Notes under the pieces: model-generated
Database searches by the model: none
What the model was told of the DNA's origin: nothing
Seen by the model: only the letters and a program-made list of their open reading frames with translations
Part shown: one piece after another, positions 38,329 through 47,523 of the stretch
Layout: each line of letters starts with the position of its first letter
Numbering within the stretch: position 1 is the stretch's first letter
Program-made: the position numbers and the translations under genes
NCBI RefSeq assembly: GCF_900129495.1
Contig: NZ_FQVX01000006.1
Span: forward strand, 62,001 to 126,000
Reading direction: 5' to 3'
DNA: 64,000 bases
Source of the DNA: Geodermatophilus nigrescens
GTDB taxonomy: Bacteria; Actinomycetota; Actinomycetes; Mycobacteriales; Geodermatophilaceae

Positions 38329-38934
38329 TCAGGTGGTCCAGAGGGCGTGCACGGCGTGCGGGGCGAGCCGGTCGCGGCCGCCGAGCGCGGCGAGCTCCAC
38401 CACGACCGAGACCGCGGTGACCACGGCGCCGAGCTCCTCGACCAGGGCGACCGACGCCGCGAGCGTCCCGCCGGTGGCGAGCACGTCGTCGACCAGCAGC
38501 ACCCGCTGGCCCGGGTGCAGCGAGTCGGTGTGCATCTCGATGCTCGCGGTGCCGTACTCGAGGGCGTAGTCGGCGGCGACCCGCTCGCGTGGCAGCTTGC
38601 CGGCCTTGCGCACCGGCACGACGCCGACGCCAGCGTGCAGCGCCACCGCGGCGGCCAGCAGGAACCCGCGTGCCTCGACGCCGACCACGACGTCGAAGCC
38701 CGGGTCGCCCGGGACGCCGTCGTCGGCGTGCGCGACGGCGGCGGCCCGCGGGTCCTCCAGCGCCGGGGACGCCAGGCCCTCGACGATCCGGCGGAAGGCC
38801 GGGCCGTCGGCGAACACCGGCGTCAGGTCCCGGAACAGCACGCCCGGGGTCGGGAAGTCGGGGACGTCGACGGCGAGGGCGGCGATGACCTCGTCGACCG
38901 GCGCCTCCGCGGCCGGGACCGGCCGGCCGGTCAC
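38329..38934 (-). CDS. apt: Adenine phosphoribosyltransferase
   Basis: Purine salvage enzyme converting adenine and PRPP to AMP; 201 residues, slightly long because of an N-terminal [12 protein letters not shown] stretch and an insert with [11 protein letters not shown]. Conserved parts: [58 protein letters not shown] and the PRPP loop [18 protein letters not shown]. The GTG start overlaps the secF stop (GTGA). The secD-secF-apt-rel order is characteristic of actinobacteria. Confidence 0.95.
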   Translation of the reverse strand: MTGRPVPAAEAPVDEVIAALAVDVPDFPTPGVLFRDLTPVFADGPAFRRIVEGLASPALEDPRAAAVAHADDGVPGDPGFDVVVGVEARGFLLAAAVALHAGVGVVPVRKAGKLPRERVAADYALEYGTASIEMHTDSLHPGQRVLLVDDVLATGGTLAASVALVEELGAVVTAVSVVVELAALGGRDRLAPHAVHALWTT

Positions 38935-40337
38935 CGGCGCTTCTTGCCGCCGCCGGGGCGGGACCCCGGCCGCTGCGGGCGCTGGCCGGGCCGCGGGGCG
39001 GCCGTGGCGCCGTGCGGCACGCTCCGGCGGGGCGCCTCCGGGCCCACCGACGACGGCGACTCGACGACGACGTCGGCCTGCGCGGGCCCGAGCGTGCCGG
39101 CGTCCCGCTCGGCGAGCGCCACTCCCCCGCCGCGGGCGGCGGAGCGGTTGCGGCGGGCGCTGGCGACCGGGCCGGCCGCGGCGCGGCCGCCGCCCTGGCG
39201 CGCGGCGGCCGACCGGCGCGCGAGCACCCGGCGGCGCAGCGCCTGCACCTCGGGCTCGCGCTCCTTGAGGTCGGCGACGATCGGGGTGGCCAGGAAGATC
39301 GACGAGTAGGCGCCCGCGGCGAGGCCGACGAACAGCACCAGCGCGAGGTCCTTGAGCGTGCCGACCCCGAGCAGCCCGGCGCCGACGAACAGCAGGCCCG
39401 CCACCGGCAGCAGCGCGATCACCGAGGTGTTGATCGAGCGCATGAGCGTCTGGTTGACGGCCAGGTTGGCCGCCTCGCCCCAGGTCATGCGGGCACTGCC
39501 GGACAGGTCGCGGGTGTTCTCGTCGACCTTGTCGAAGACGACGACGGTGTCGTAGAGGGAGAACCCGAGGATCGTCAGCAGGCCGATGACCGTCGACGGG
39601 GTGACCTCGAAGCCGACCAACGCGTAGACGCCGGCGGTGACCACGAGGTCGTGCAGGAGCGCGACGATCGCGCCGACCGCCATCTTCGGCTGGAACCGGA
39701 TGGCCAGGAAGGCGATCACCGCGACCAGGAACACCGCGAGGGCCAGCAGCGCCTGGTCGGTGATGTCCTGGCCCCACTCGGCGCTCACCGACTCGGGGCT
39801 GACCTGCGCGGGGTCCAGGCCGGCGGCGTCGGCGACGGCCTCGATGACGTCGCGCTCGGCGGCGTTGTCGAGGGCGCCGGTGCGCAGCAGGATCGTGTTG
39901 CCGCCGACCACCTGCGCGGAGGCGACGTCGGCGCCGGCGTCGGTGGCGGCCTCGCGGACCTGCTCCAGCTGCGCCGCCTCGCCGGTCAGCCGGAAGCTGT
40001 TGCCGCCGGCGAAGTCGATGCCGAAGTTGAAGCCGCGGAACAGCATCGACGCGATGCAGACCAGCACGACCACCGCGGTGACCTTGTAGATCAGCCGGCT
40101 GCGGCCGACGACGTCGAGCCCCGCCTCGCCGTTGTAGAGGCGGTGCGCCAGCGAGGCGCGGTGCGGCGCCCGGCGGGTGCCGGTCTCCCCCTCGGCGGGC
40201 AGGCCGGCGTCGGCCAGCGCGTCGTCGTCGGCGGCCGCGGCGGCGTCACCGGCGGCGTCGGCGTCGGCCGCGCGCGCCTCGTCGGCCTCGGTGCCGACGG
40301 GGAGCTCCTCGTCGGGCCGGTCCTGCTCGCGGCTCAT
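38931..40337 (-). CDS. secF: Protein translocase subunit SecF
   Basis: RND-like membrane protein that, with SecD, uses the proton gradient to aid late export steps; 468 residues. An acidic Ala/Asp-rich N-terminus of about 60 residues precedes the first membrane helix (VVVLVCIASMLFRG). The family signature FGIDFAGGNSFRL follows, then TM2-TM6 with AIVALLHDLVVTAGVYALVG, GFSLYDTVVVFDKV and RSINTSVIALLPV. The C-terminal 100 residues are basic and low-complexity, ending GGGKKRR. ATGA overlap with secD, GTGA with apt. Confidence 0.95.
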   Translation of the reverse strand: MSREQDRPDEELPVGTEADEARAADADAAGDAAAAADDDALADAGLPAEGETGTRRAPHRASLAHRLYNGEAGLDVVGRSRLIYKVTAVVVLVCIASMLFRGFNFGIDFAGGNSFRLTGEAAQLEQVREAATDAGADVASAQVVGGNTILLRTGALDNAAERDVIEAVADAAGLDPAQVSPESVSAEWGQDITDQALLALAVFLVAVIAFLAIRFQPKMAVGAIVALLHDLVVTAGVYALVGFEVTPSTVIGLLTILGFSLYDTVVVFDKVDENTRDLSGSARMTWGEAANLAVNQTLMRSINTSVIALLPVAGLLFVGAGLLGVGTLKDLALVLFVGLAAGAYSSIFLATPIVADLKEREPEVQALRRRVLARRSAAARQGGGRAAAGPVASARRNRSAARGGGVALAERDAGTLGPAQADVVVESPSSVGPEAPRRSVPHGATAAPRPGQRPQRPGSRPGGGKKRR

Positions 40338-42067
40338 GCCTGGCTCCTGTCCTGGGTGGCGCGCCCGCCACTGCCGGCGCCGACGAGCTGCCGCTCGGCG
40401 GCGGCCATCGGGTCGGTGGCGCGGCGCGAGCGGTCGACGCGGCCGAGGCCGGAGAACCGGCTCTGCCCGAACGCCTTGAACCGCGCGAGCACCGCCATCA
40501 GCGGGTGGGTGAAGAGGAAGACGACGACGAGGTCGAGCACCGTGGACAGACCCAGGGTGAACGCGAAGCCCTTCACGTCGCCGATGGCCAGCCAGTAGAG
40601 GATCGCCGCGGCGAGGAAGCTCACCGCGTCGGCCGACAGGATGGTGCGGCGGGCGCGCACCCAGGCGCGCGGCACCGCCGACCGCAGGCTGCGGCCCTCG
40701 CGGATCTCGTCCTTGAGGCGCTCGAAGTAGACGACGAACGAGTCGGCCGTGATGCCGATCGAGACGATGAACCCGGCGATGCCGGCGAGGCTCAGCGTGA
40801 AGCCGATCTCGCGGCCAAGCAGCACCAGGCTCGCGTAGACCACGACCGCCGACAGCAGCAGGCTGGCGATCATCACCAGGCCGAGCAGCCGGTAGTAGAC
40901 CAGCGCGTAGACGAACACGAGCGCGATGCCGATGGCGCCGGCGATGAGGCCGGCCCGCAGCTGCTCGGCGCCGAGCTCGGTGGAGATCGACTGGGCGGTG
41001 GCCTGCTCGAAGGTCAGCGGGAGGGCGCCGTAGCGCAGCTGGTTGGCCAGCTCCTCGGCGCTGGCCTGGTCGAACTGGCCGGTGATGGTGGTCTGGCCGT
41101 TGATGGCGCCCTGGATGGTGGGCGCCGAGACGACGCGGCCGTCGAGGGTGAAGGCGACGTTGCTGCCGACGTTCGCGGCGGTGTACTCGGCCCAGGTGGA
41201 CCGGCCCTCGCCGTTGAAGTCCAGCAGCACGACCCACTCGCCGGTGGTCTGCTGCGTGCCGGCGCTGGCGTCGGCGATCTCGGTGCCCTCGATGATCGTG
41301 GGGCCGAGCAGGTACTTGGTCGTGCCGTCCTCGCTGCAGGCCGCGACGAAGTCGTCGGGGCGCGCGATCTCGCTGCGGGTGTCCTCCGCCGAGCAGGTCA
41401 GCGTGGCGAACTGCGCCGCGGCCTCCTCCTGCGTGACGGCGGGGCGGTCCGGGTCGAGCGCGGGGTCGCTGACGGCGCCGTCGCTGCCGGTGGCCGGGGC
41501 CGACCCGCTGCCGGTCGACACGGCGTCGGTCGGCGTGGCGCCGTCGGTCGGGGCCGCCGAGTCGGTGGGCGCCGCCGAGTCGGTGGGCGCAGCGGAGTCC
41601 GTGGGCGCCGCCGGGTCGCTGGGGGTCGCGCCGTCGGTCGGCGCCGCGGAGTCCGACGGCGTCGCGGGGTCGCTGGTCTCGGCCGGGGCGGCGGGCTCGG
41701 GCGCGCCGATCACCGGGCGGAAGCGCAGCTGCGCGGTCTGGCCGAGCTCGCGCGCCTGCTCGCCGTCGTCACCGGGCACCGAGATGACGATGTTCGTGTC
41801 GCCCTCGGTGACCACCTCGGCCTCGGCGACGCCGATGCCGTTCACCCGCTGCTCGATGATCTGGCGGGCGAGCTCGAGGTCCTCCGGGGCCGGCGCCTGC
41901 CCGTCGGGCGTGCGCGCGGTCAGGGTGACCGTGGTGCCGCCGCGCAGGTCGAGGCCGAGCTGCGGCGTCCGGTCGGTGCCGGTGAAGAAGATGAGGCCGT
42001 ACAGGACGGCCACGATCAGGACGAACGCGCCGAAGTAGCGGCGCGCCGGCAGGGCGCGGTTGGCCAC
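40334..42067 (-). CDS. secD: Protein translocase subunit SecD with PTDSAA repeat insertion
   Basis: Partner of SecF, 577 residues. TM1 is FGAFVLIVAVLYGLIFF, then the D1 signature LGLDLRGGTTVTL and the P1 base (ARQIIEQRVNGIGVAEAEV). Residues about 134-182 are a tandem array of hexads of form (S/G/P)A(A/T)P(T/S)D, which together with flanking Ser/Asp-rich sequence forms a disordered insertion in the periplasmic domain. The domain resumes with LLGPTIIEGTEIADA and ANQLRYGALPLTF, and TM2-TM6 follow (SIGITADSFVVYFERLKDE is the conserved loop). The GTG start lies 11 bases after the yajC stop. Confidence 0.95.
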   Translation of the reverse strand: MANRALPARRYFGAFVLIVAVLYGLIFFTGTDRTPQLGLDLRGGTTVTLTARTPDGQAPAPEDLELARQIIEQRVNGIGVAEAEVVTEGDTNIVISVPGDDGEQARELGQTAQLRFRPVIGAPEPAAPAETSDPATPSDSAAPTDGATPSDPAAPTDSAAPTDSAAPTDSAAPTDGATPTDAVSTGSGSAPATGSDGAVSDPALDPDRPAVTQEEAAAQFATLTCSAEDTRSEIARPDDFVAACSEDGTTKYLLGPTIIEGTEIADASAGTQQTTGEWVVLLDFNGEGRSTWAEYTAANVGSNVAFTLDGRVVSAPTIQGAINGQTTITGQFDQASAEELANQLRYGALPLTFEQATAQSISTELGAEQLRAGLIAGAIGIALVFVYALVYYRLLGLVMIASLLLSAVVVYASLVLLGREIGFTLSLAGIAGFIVSIGITADSFVVYFERLKDEIREGRSLRSAVPRAWVRARRTILSADAVSFLAAAILYWLAIGDVKGFAFTLGLSTVLDLVVVFLFTHPLMAVLARFKAFGQSRFSGLGRVDRSRRATDPMAAAERQLVGAGSGGRATQDRSQA

Positions 42068-42078
42068 CGGGCGTCCCG

Positions 42079-42438
42079 TCAGAGGGTCTTGCCGGAGGGG
42101 CCGTCACCGGGACGGTCGTCCCGGAGGGGCTCCTCCACCGGCTCGACGACGGTCTCGCCGGTGGCCAGCGGGCCGGGCACCGCACCCGCGGGCTGGCGCA
42201 CCTGGATGACCGCCTGGCGCGCGTAGGTGACGACCACGCCGGGGGCCACCTCGACCTGGATGGTGGCCGGGTCGTCGAGACCGGCCACGGTGGCGTACAC
42301 GCCGCCGGCCATCGTCACCGGCACGCCGATCGCCAGCGCCGACTGCGTCTGGTTCTGCTGGCGCTTGCGGGCACGGGCGGGCAGCACCACCAGCGCCACG
42401 AAGGCCAGCACGAGCAGGAGCAGGGGGAACAGTTCCAC
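42079..42438 (-). CDS. yajC: YajC-type preprotein translocase accessory subunit
   Basis: Single-span membrane protein of the SecDF-YajC complex, 119 residues. The N-terminal helix is LFPLLLLVLAFVALVVLPA, followed by RKRQQNQTQSALAIGVPV, a typical YajC motif (R-K-x-Q-x) in a short cytoplasmic domain. VYATVAGLDDPATIQVEVAPGV is the conserved beta hairpin. The C-terminus is acidic and low-complexity. The GTG start is the first candidate before the membrane helix. Co-transcribed with secD and secF. Confidence 0.93.
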   Translation of the reverse strand: MELFPLLLLVLAFVALVVLPARARKRQQNQTQSALAIGVPVTMAGGVYATVAGLDDPATIQVEVAPGVVVTYARQAVIQVRQPAGAVPGPLATGETVVEPVEEPLRDDRPGDGPSGKTL

Positions 42439-42611
42439 GGCGGGGGTGCCTCTCTTCCGCGCTCGCGTGCACGCGGTCGGTGCGGTCCGGGTCGGGACCG
42501 CTCGGGTACGTCGGCCGTGGCGCGCGGGCCGGCCCCCGCCGACACCGGGTCGCGGAGCCGGGACCCGTGCGGCCCGGCGAGGGGCCGACTTGCGCGCCAG
42601 CGCCGATGAGT

Positions 42612-43736
42612 CTAGGCGTCGAAGAGCGGTTCCGACGACGAACCCGGGTCACGCGGGACGGCTGTGACACCGCCGAGGGGGATCCCGCCGCGCGGCACCG
42701 GCCGGCCGAGGTGGCGCCAGGCCGCCTCGGTGGCCACCCGCCCGCGCGGGGTGCGGGCGAGCAGGCCGGCGCGCACGAGGAACGGCTCGCAGACCTCCTC
42801 GACGGTGTGCGGCTCCTCCCCCACGGCGACCGCGAGCGTGCTGACGCCCACCGGGCCGCCGTGGAACTTCCCGACCAGCGCCTCGAGCACCTCGCGGTCG
42901 AGCCGGTCGAGGCCGAGCTCGTCGACGTCGTAGAGCGCCAGCGCCGCGCGGGCGACGGCGCGGGTGACCCGGCCGTCGGCCTCCACCTCGGCGTAGTCGC
43001 GCACCCGGCGCAGCAACCGGTTGGCGATGCGGGGTGTGCCGCGGGAGCGCCGGGCGATCTCGGCCGACCCGTCGTCGGTGAGCTCGACCCCGAGCAGGTC
43101 GGCGCTGCGGGCGAGCACCTGCTGGAGCTCGGCCGGCTCGTAGAACTCCATCTGTCCGACGAAGCCGAACCGGTCGCGCAGCGGCCCGGTGAGCAGGCCG
43201 GCGCGGGTGGTGGCGCCGACGAGGGTGAAGGGGTTGATCTCGAGCGGGATGGCGGTGGCGCCGGGCCCCTTGCCGACGACGACGTCGACGCGGAAGTCCT
43301 CCATCGCCATGTACAGCAGTTCCTCGGCGGGCCGCGCGATGCGGTGGATCTCGTCGATGAACAGCACGTCGCCGGGACCGAGGTTGGACAGCATCGCCGC
43401 GAGGTCGCCGGAGCGCTCGATCGCCGGGCCGCTGGTGATCTTCACGGCGGTGCCGAGCTCGGAGCCGATGATGAGCGCGAGGCTGGTCTTGCCGAGGCCG
43501 GGCGGGCCCGACAGCAGCACGTGGTCCGGCGGCCGGCCCCGGCGCTTGGCGCCCTCGAGCACGAGCGCGAGCTGGCGGGCGACCTTGGGCTGGCCGATGA
43601 AGTCGGTCAGCGAGTGCGGCCGCAGCGCCGACTCGACCACCCGCTCCTCATCGCCGGCCTGCGGGGAGACGGCGAAGTCGCGGCTGATGCCCGACTCCAC
43701 CTCCCCGGTCAGCGACCGGTCGAACGGCGCACTCAT
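42612..43736 (-). CDS. ruvB: Holliday junction ATP-dependent helicase RuvB
   Basis: AAA+ motor of branch migration, 374 residues. Walker A is [13 protein letters not shown], Walker B is [16 protein letters not shown], sensor 1 is [20 protein letters not shown], and the Arg finger/sensor 2 segment is [21 protein letters not shown]. The C-terminal winged helix has [20 protein letters not shown]. The N-terminus carries about 35 extra residues ([15 protein letters not shown]). ATGA overlap with ruvA. Part of the SOS-type ruvC-ruvA-ruvB operon. Confidence 0.97.
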   Translation of the reverse strand: MSAPFDRSLTGEVESGISRDFAVSPQAGDEERVVESALRPHSLTDFIGQPKVARQLALVLEGAKRRGRPPDHVLLSGPPGLGKTSLALIIGSELGTAVKITSGPAIERSGDLAAMLSNLGPGDVLFIDEIHRIARPAEELLYMAMEDFRVDVVVGKGPGATAIPLEINPFTLVGATTRAGLLTGPLRDRFGFVGQMEFYEPAELQQVLARSADLLGVELTDDGSAEIARRSRGTPRIANRLLRRVRDYAEVEADGRVTRAVARAALALYDVDELGLDRLDREVLEALVGKFHGGPVGVSTLAVAVGEEPHTVEEVCEPFLVRAGLLARTPRGRVATEAAWRHLGRPVPRGGIPLGGVTAVPRDPGSSSEPLFDA

Positions 43737-44371
43737 GACCGGCCCAGCAGCTGGAGGGCCTGCCGCAGCAGCGACCCGACGTCGACCCGGCCGGTGGTGG
43801 TGAGCTGCTCGTCGGCGACCGGCGCCAGGGCGGTGAGCGCGGTGTCGGCCTCGCGGGTGGACCAGCCGAGCCCGACCAGCGCCGAGGACAGCTGGTCGCG
43901 CCACGGCGCCACCGGGGTGATCGGCGAGCCCGCGGCGGCCGGCGCGCCGTCGAGCTGCGTGTCGGTGGTCGTGGTGCCCAGCCGGTCGCGCAGCTCGAGG
44001 ATCAGCCGCTCGGCGCCCTTCTTGCCGATGCCGGGCACCTGCATGAGCGCCTTGACGTCGGCCATGGAGACGGCGCGGCGGACCTCGCGCGGCGGGTGGA
44101 TGGCCAGCACCGCCTGCGCCAGCCGCGGGCCGACGCCGTTGGCCGTCTGCAGCAGCTCGAACAGCGAGCGCTCGTCGTCGTCGGCGAAGCCGTAGAGGGT
44201 CAGGGAGTCCTCGCGGACGACGAGGCTGGTGGCCAGCCGCGCCTGCTCGCCGACCGTGAGCCGGGCGATGGTGCCGGGCGTGCACTGCACCGAGAGGCCG
44301 ACGCCGCCGACCTCCACCACCGCGCCGTCGGGCCCGACGGCAGCGACCCGGCCGTGGACGCTGGCGATCAC
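43733..44371 (-). CDS. ruvA: Holliday junction DNA-binding protein RuvA
   Basis: Tetrameric Holliday-junction binder, 212 residues. The OB domain is [24 protein letters not shown]. The helix-hairpin-helix pair is visible in [19 protein letters not shown] and [20 protein letters not shown] Thr/Ala/Pro linker then leads to the RuvB-contacting domain III ([22 protein letters not shown]). The GTG start overlaps the ruvC stop (GTGA). Acts with RuvB in the cytoplasm on recombination intermediates. Confidence 0.96.
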   Translation of the reverse strand: MIASVHGRVAAVGPDGAVVEVGGVGLSVQCTPGTIARLTVGEQARLATSLVVREDSLTLYGFADDDERSLFELLQTANGVGPRLAQAVLAIHPPREVRRAVSMADVKALMQVPGIGKKGAERLILELRDRLGTTTTDTQLDGAPAAAGSPITPVAPWRDQLSSALVGLGWSTREADTALTALAPVADEQLTTTGRVDVGSLLRQALQLLGRS

Positions 44372-44934
44372 CGGGACACCCCCTGCCAGCGCGGCAGCGT
44401 GCGCTGCACGACCGGCGCGCCGATGCCGCCGGCGATCGCGGCGACCCGGAGCCGCTGCTGCGCCGGGCCGCGCCACACGTGGCAGACGGCCAGCGCGAGC
44501 GCGTCGGCGGCGTCGGCCGGCTTGGGGGCGGCCGCGAGGCCGAGCACCCGGGTGACCATGAGGGTGACCTGCTCCTTGTCCGCGCGGCCGTTGCCGGAGA
44601 TGGCCGCCTTGACCTCGCTCGGCGTGTGCCAGGCGACCGGGCGGTCGGCCTGCGCCGCGGCGAGGGCCGCCACGCCGGCGGCCTGCGCCGTGCCGGTGGC
44701 GGTGCCCTTGTTGTTCTGGGTGAACACGCGCTCGATGGCCACGACGTCGGGCCGGTGCTCGCGCAGCAGCGCCGTCACCTGGGTGTGCAGCTCCAGCAGC
44801 CGCAGCTCCAGGTCGAGGTCGGCGGAGCTGCGGATCACGCCCACCCCGACGGCGGCCGGGCGGGCGCCGGGCCGGCCGTCGACCACGCCCCACCCGCACC
44901 GGGTGAGCCCCGGGTCGATGCCGAGCACGCGCAT
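44368..44934 (-). CDS. ruvC: Crossover junction endodeoxyribonuclease RuvC
   Basis: Holliday-junction resolvase of the RNase H fold, 188 residues. The acidic catalytic residues lie in [15 protein letters not shown] (Asp7), [16 protein letters not shown] (Glu) and [14 protein letters not shown] (two Asp). The ATG at 44934 gives the canonical start [11 protein letters not shown]. First gene of ruvCAB. A LexA-box-like palindrome lies 15 bases upstream of the ATG, so damage induction through LexA is expected. Confidence 0.97.
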   Translation of the reverse strand: MRVLGIDPGLTRCGWGVVDGRPGARPAAVGVGVIRSSADLDLELRLLELHTQVTALLREHRPDVVAIERVFTQNNKGTATGTAQAAGVAALAAAQADRPVAWHTPSEVKAAISGNGRADKEQVTLMVTRVLGLAAAPKPADAADALALAVCHVWRGPAQQRLRVAAIAGGIGAPVVQRTLPRWQGVSR

Positions 44935-44949
44935 GCCCGCCCCCTTCCT

Positions 44950-44965
44950 CCGAACGCCTGTTCGA
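44950..44965 (-). promoter_or_regulatory. LexA (SOS) box upstream of ruvCAB
   Basis: Read on the minus strand the site is TCGAACAGGCGTTCGG, matching the actinobacterial SOS box TCGAAC-N4-GTTCGA except for the last base. It lies 15 bases before the ruvC ATG, just downstream of a TACGGT -10-like hexamer. LexA control of ruvCAB is known in mycobacteria; here it is inferred from the match. Confidence 0.8.
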
Positions 44966-45006
44966 CGCCCACCGTAACGGTCCCCGACGACGGCGCCCCG
45001 GCGCAA

Positions 45007-45026
45007 CACGCGGCGTGCGCCGCGTG
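45007..45026 (-). terminator. Hairpin downstream of the L,D-transpeptidase gene
   Basis: CACGCGGC (45007-45014), loop GTGC, GCCGCGTG (45019-45026): eight perfect pairs. It lies 28 bases past the transpeptidase stop, before the ruvC promoter region. Confidence 0.5.
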
Positions 45027-45054
45027 CGGCGACGGCCCGGGCCCGGGCTCCCGC

Positions 45055-45957
45055 TCAGGCGACGCCGATCGCCACCAGCGGGCCGGCCGCGGGGTCGAGC
45101 CACCGCATCAGCGTCTGCAGCCGCCCCCGTTCGACCGCCACGCAGCCCGCGGTGGGCGCGCCGTTCGTCACGTGCAGGAAGAACGCCGAGCCCGCGCCCG
45201 GCGTCCCGCCGCTGTTGTAGCCGATGACGACGGCGTGGTCGTAGACGGCGCCGGCGGCCAGCAGGTTCTCCCCCGCCCGCTCGTCGAACGGGCAGGTGCC
45301 GGCGGCGCAGCGCGCGTGCCGGTTGTACAGCGGGCTGGCGACGTCGGAGACCCACCAGTCCTCGGCGTCGACCTGCCGGTAGGGGAGGCCGCTGCCGGGG
45401 TCGGCCGCGCGGCCGAACGCCTCGGGCAGGGCGAAGGTGCCCGCCGGCGTGCGGGTGGAGCCCTCGCGGGCGGCGCCGATCCCGGCGGACCCGACCCGGG
45501 CCGGCCACGGGCCGAGCACCGCCGTCCAGCCGGTCTCGCCGAGCTCCCAGGCGGTGAGCTCGGCGGTGGTGGCGCCGGCCGAGGCGGCGACCACGGTGAC
45601 CACCTGCGCCGACCCGCCGGCGTCGACGTCGAGCGGGAGGACGCCGGGCACCGGTGGCGCGGGCTCCTCGGCGGGCGGGGCGGCCGGCCCGGGGACGGGC
45701 TCGGCCGACCCGGCGGGCTCCGCGGACGGCGCGGCCGCCGGCTGCGGGACGGCGGTCATGCGGGCCACCTGCCCCACCGCCGGCCGCCGCCCCACCGGCT
45801 CGGGCGCGGTGTCGGCGGGGAGGTCGGCGGGGAGCAGCACGGCGGAGGCCCGGGTCGCGGCGACGACCGGCTCCGGCGGGGCGATCCCGCCGAGCACCCC
45901 GGCCGACAGCAGCAGGACGGTGAGCACGCGCGCGGCGCGTGCGCTCGCTCCGGCCAC
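45055..45957 (-). CDS. Secreted L,D-transpeptidase-type (YkuD) protein
   Basis: Exported protein of 300 residues. The N-terminal signal sequence is visible (ARVLTVLLLSAGVLGGIAPP). A long Pro/Ala/Glu-rich linker to about residue 110 is followed by the YkuD-like catalytic domain. There, STRTPAGTFALPEAFG, DHAVVIGYNSGG, FFLHVTNGAPTAGCVAVERG contain the conserved His and the catalytic Cys (TAGC), quoted as pieces. The order is that of ErfK/YbiS/YnhG relatives such as YkuD-family L,D-transpeptidases, although some in this subgroup have unproven cross-linking activity. A GTG start at 45957 just precedes the signal peptide. Confidence 0.85.
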   Translation of the reverse strand: MAGASARAARVLTVLLLSAGVLGGIAPPEPVVAATRASAVLLPADLPADTAPEPVGRRPAVGQVARMTAVPQPAAAPSAEPAGSAEPVPGPAAPPAEEPAPPVPGVLPLDVDAGGSAQVVTVVAASAGATTAELTAWELGETGWTAVLGPWPARVGSAGIGAAREGSTRTPAGTFALPEAFGRAADPGSGLPYRQVDAEDWWVSDVASPLYNRHARCAAGTCPFDERAGENLLAAGAVYDHAVVIGYNSGGTPGAGSAFFLHVTNGAPTAGCVAVERGRLQTLMRWLDPAAGPLVAIGVA

Positions 45958-46084
45958 CTGGTCCCCGCGTCCCCCAGACGCCGCCCGGCGCGGCGCGTCG
46001 GACCCATGCTCCGGCCCCGCGGGGCCCGGGCGCCGTCAGCGCCGGGGTGTCCGGGGCGGGTGGGACGGGCGGGACCGCCCGGCC

Positions 46085-46837
46085 TCATCCGACGTTGGCG
46101 AGGACCTCGTCGGGGACGTCGTAATTGGCGTACACGTTCTGCACGTCGTCGCAGTCCTCGAGCGCGTCGATGAGACGGAACACCTTGCCGGCGCCCTCCT
46201 CGTCGAGCTCGACGGTCACGCTGGGCACGAAGCCGGCCTCGGCGGAGTCGTAGTCGATGCCGGCGTCCTGCAGCGCGGTGCGGACCGCGACGAGGTCGGT
46301 GGGCTCGCAGACGACCTCGAAGGTGTCGCCGAGGTCGCGCACCTCCTCGGCGCCGGCGTCGAGGACGGCCATGAGCACGGTGTCCTCGTCGACGCCGTCG
46401 GCCTGCGGCACGACGATGACGCCCTTGCGCGTGAACAGGTAGGACACCGAGCCCGGGTCGGCCATCGAGCCGCCGTTGCGGGTCATCGCGGTGCGCACCT
46501 CGGAGGCCGACCGGTTCTTGTTGTCGGTGAGGCACTCGATGAGCACCGCGACACCGCCGGCCGCGTAGCCCTCGTAGGTGATGTTCAGGTACTCGACGCC
46601 GCCGGCCTCGGCACCGGACCCGCGCTTGACCGCGCGGTCGATGTTGTCGTTGGGGACCGACGACTTCTTCGCCTTCTGGATGGCGTCGTAGAGCGTCGGG
46701 TTGCCGGCCGGGTCACCGCCGCCGGTGCGGGCCGCCACCTCGATGTTCTTGATCAGCTTGGCGAACAGCTTGCCGCGCTTGGCGTCGATCGCGGCCTTCT
46801 TGTGCTTGGTGGTCGCCCACTTGGAATGGCCGCTCAC
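46085..46837 (-). CDS. yebC: YebC/PmpR-type transcriptional and translational regulator
   Basis: Conserved DNA/ribosome-associated protein of 250 residues, recently linked to proline-stretch translation in some bacteria. It begins [21 protein letters not shown], and contains [40 protein letters not shown] and [16 protein letters not shown] at the end. A TAGGAT -10-like hexamer at 46891-46896 and a GGGAGGA site suggest its own promoter. It lies between the LemA-like and transpeptidase genes and near ruvCAB, the usual location. Confidence 0.95.
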   Translation of the reverse strand: MSGHSKWATTKHKKAAIDAKRGKLFAKLIKNIEVAARTGGGDPAGNPTLYDAIQKAKKSSVPNDNIDRAVKRGSGAEAGGVEYLNITYEGYAAGGVAVLIECLTDNKNRSASEVRTAMTRNGGSMADPGSVSYLFTRKGVIVVPQADGVDEDTVLMAVLDAGAEEVRDLGDTFEVVCEPTDLVAVRTALQDAGIDYDSAEAGFVPSVTVELDEEGAGKVFRLIDALEDCDDVQNVYANYDVPDEVLANVG

Positions 46838-46972
46838 GGCTGTCCTCCCTCGTCCCGGCGCCCGGCACCGGAGCGCGGGCGGACCCGTCGATCCTACCGA
46901 GCGCGCCGCGGGCGCCGTCCCGGCCGCGGGTGGCGGGCGGCCGCCGGGAGGCGGGCGGGACGCGGCGGCGGG

Positions 46973-47512
46973 TCAGCCGCGGGGCGTGCCGGCGCCGAGC
47001 GGGACGGCGTCGAGGCCGTCCTCGACGTCGAAGAAGCGGGGCAGCGGGCGGTCGGCGTGCAGCCGCAGCAGCCTGGGCACCCGGCGCTGGCGGAGCAGGT
47101 GGGTGTCGCGGACGGCGTCGTTGTAGAAGCGCCGGGCCAGCGCCATCCGCCCGTCGGCCTCGGCGAGGGCCGCCAGCCGCGCCGCCGGCACGCCGGGGAC
47201 CTCGGGCGGCAGCGCCCGCACCTCGCGGCCGAGGGCGTTCTCGGCCAGCTCGCGGTCGCCCGTGAGCGGGTGGCGGGCGTCGTGGGCGGCGGTCTTGAGC
47301 CGGCCGGCCCGCTCCTCACCGAGCGCGGCGGAGTGCTCCGAGGCGAGGTCGCCGGCCAGGTCGGCGCGCTGCCGGAGCCGGTCGTCGAGCACGGCCCAGG
47401 TGCGGGCCACGCGGGCCTCCAGGCGGCGCAGGCGGGTGAGCGTCCAGGCGGTCCACGCCAGCAGCAGCGCGACGACCCCCGCGGCGAGGAGCAACCAGGC
47501 GTCGGGCGTCAC
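46973..47512 (-). CDS. LemA-family-like membrane protein
   Basis: Protein of 179 residues with an N-terminal membrane helix (WLLLAAGVVALLLAWTAWTL). A helical domain with the LemA pattern follows: LRRLEARVARTWAVLDDRLRQRADL, then ARLAALAEADGRMALARRFYNDAVRDT and a closing PRFFDVED. LemA proteins are membrane-tethered helical bundles of unclear function. TAGCGT (47521-47526), overlapping the pimA stop, with eight bases before the GTG, suggests a leaderless transcript separate from the pim operon. Confidence 0.78.
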   Translation of the reverse strand: MTPDAWLLLAAGVVALLLAWTAWTLTRLRRLEARVARTWAVLDDRLRQRADLAGDLASEHSAALGEERAGRLKTAAHDARHPLTGDRELAENALGREVRALPPEVPGVPAARLAALAEADGRMALARRFYNDAVRDTHLLRQRRVPRLLRLHADRPLPRFFDVEDGLDAVPLGAGTPRG

Positions 47513-47523
47513 GGACGCCCACG

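Noticed and set aside
45055..46084. Possible phage/plasmid gene near the L,D-transpeptidase
   Set aside because: The domain and signal peptide are those of an ordinary wall enzyme; no mobile-element genes nearby.
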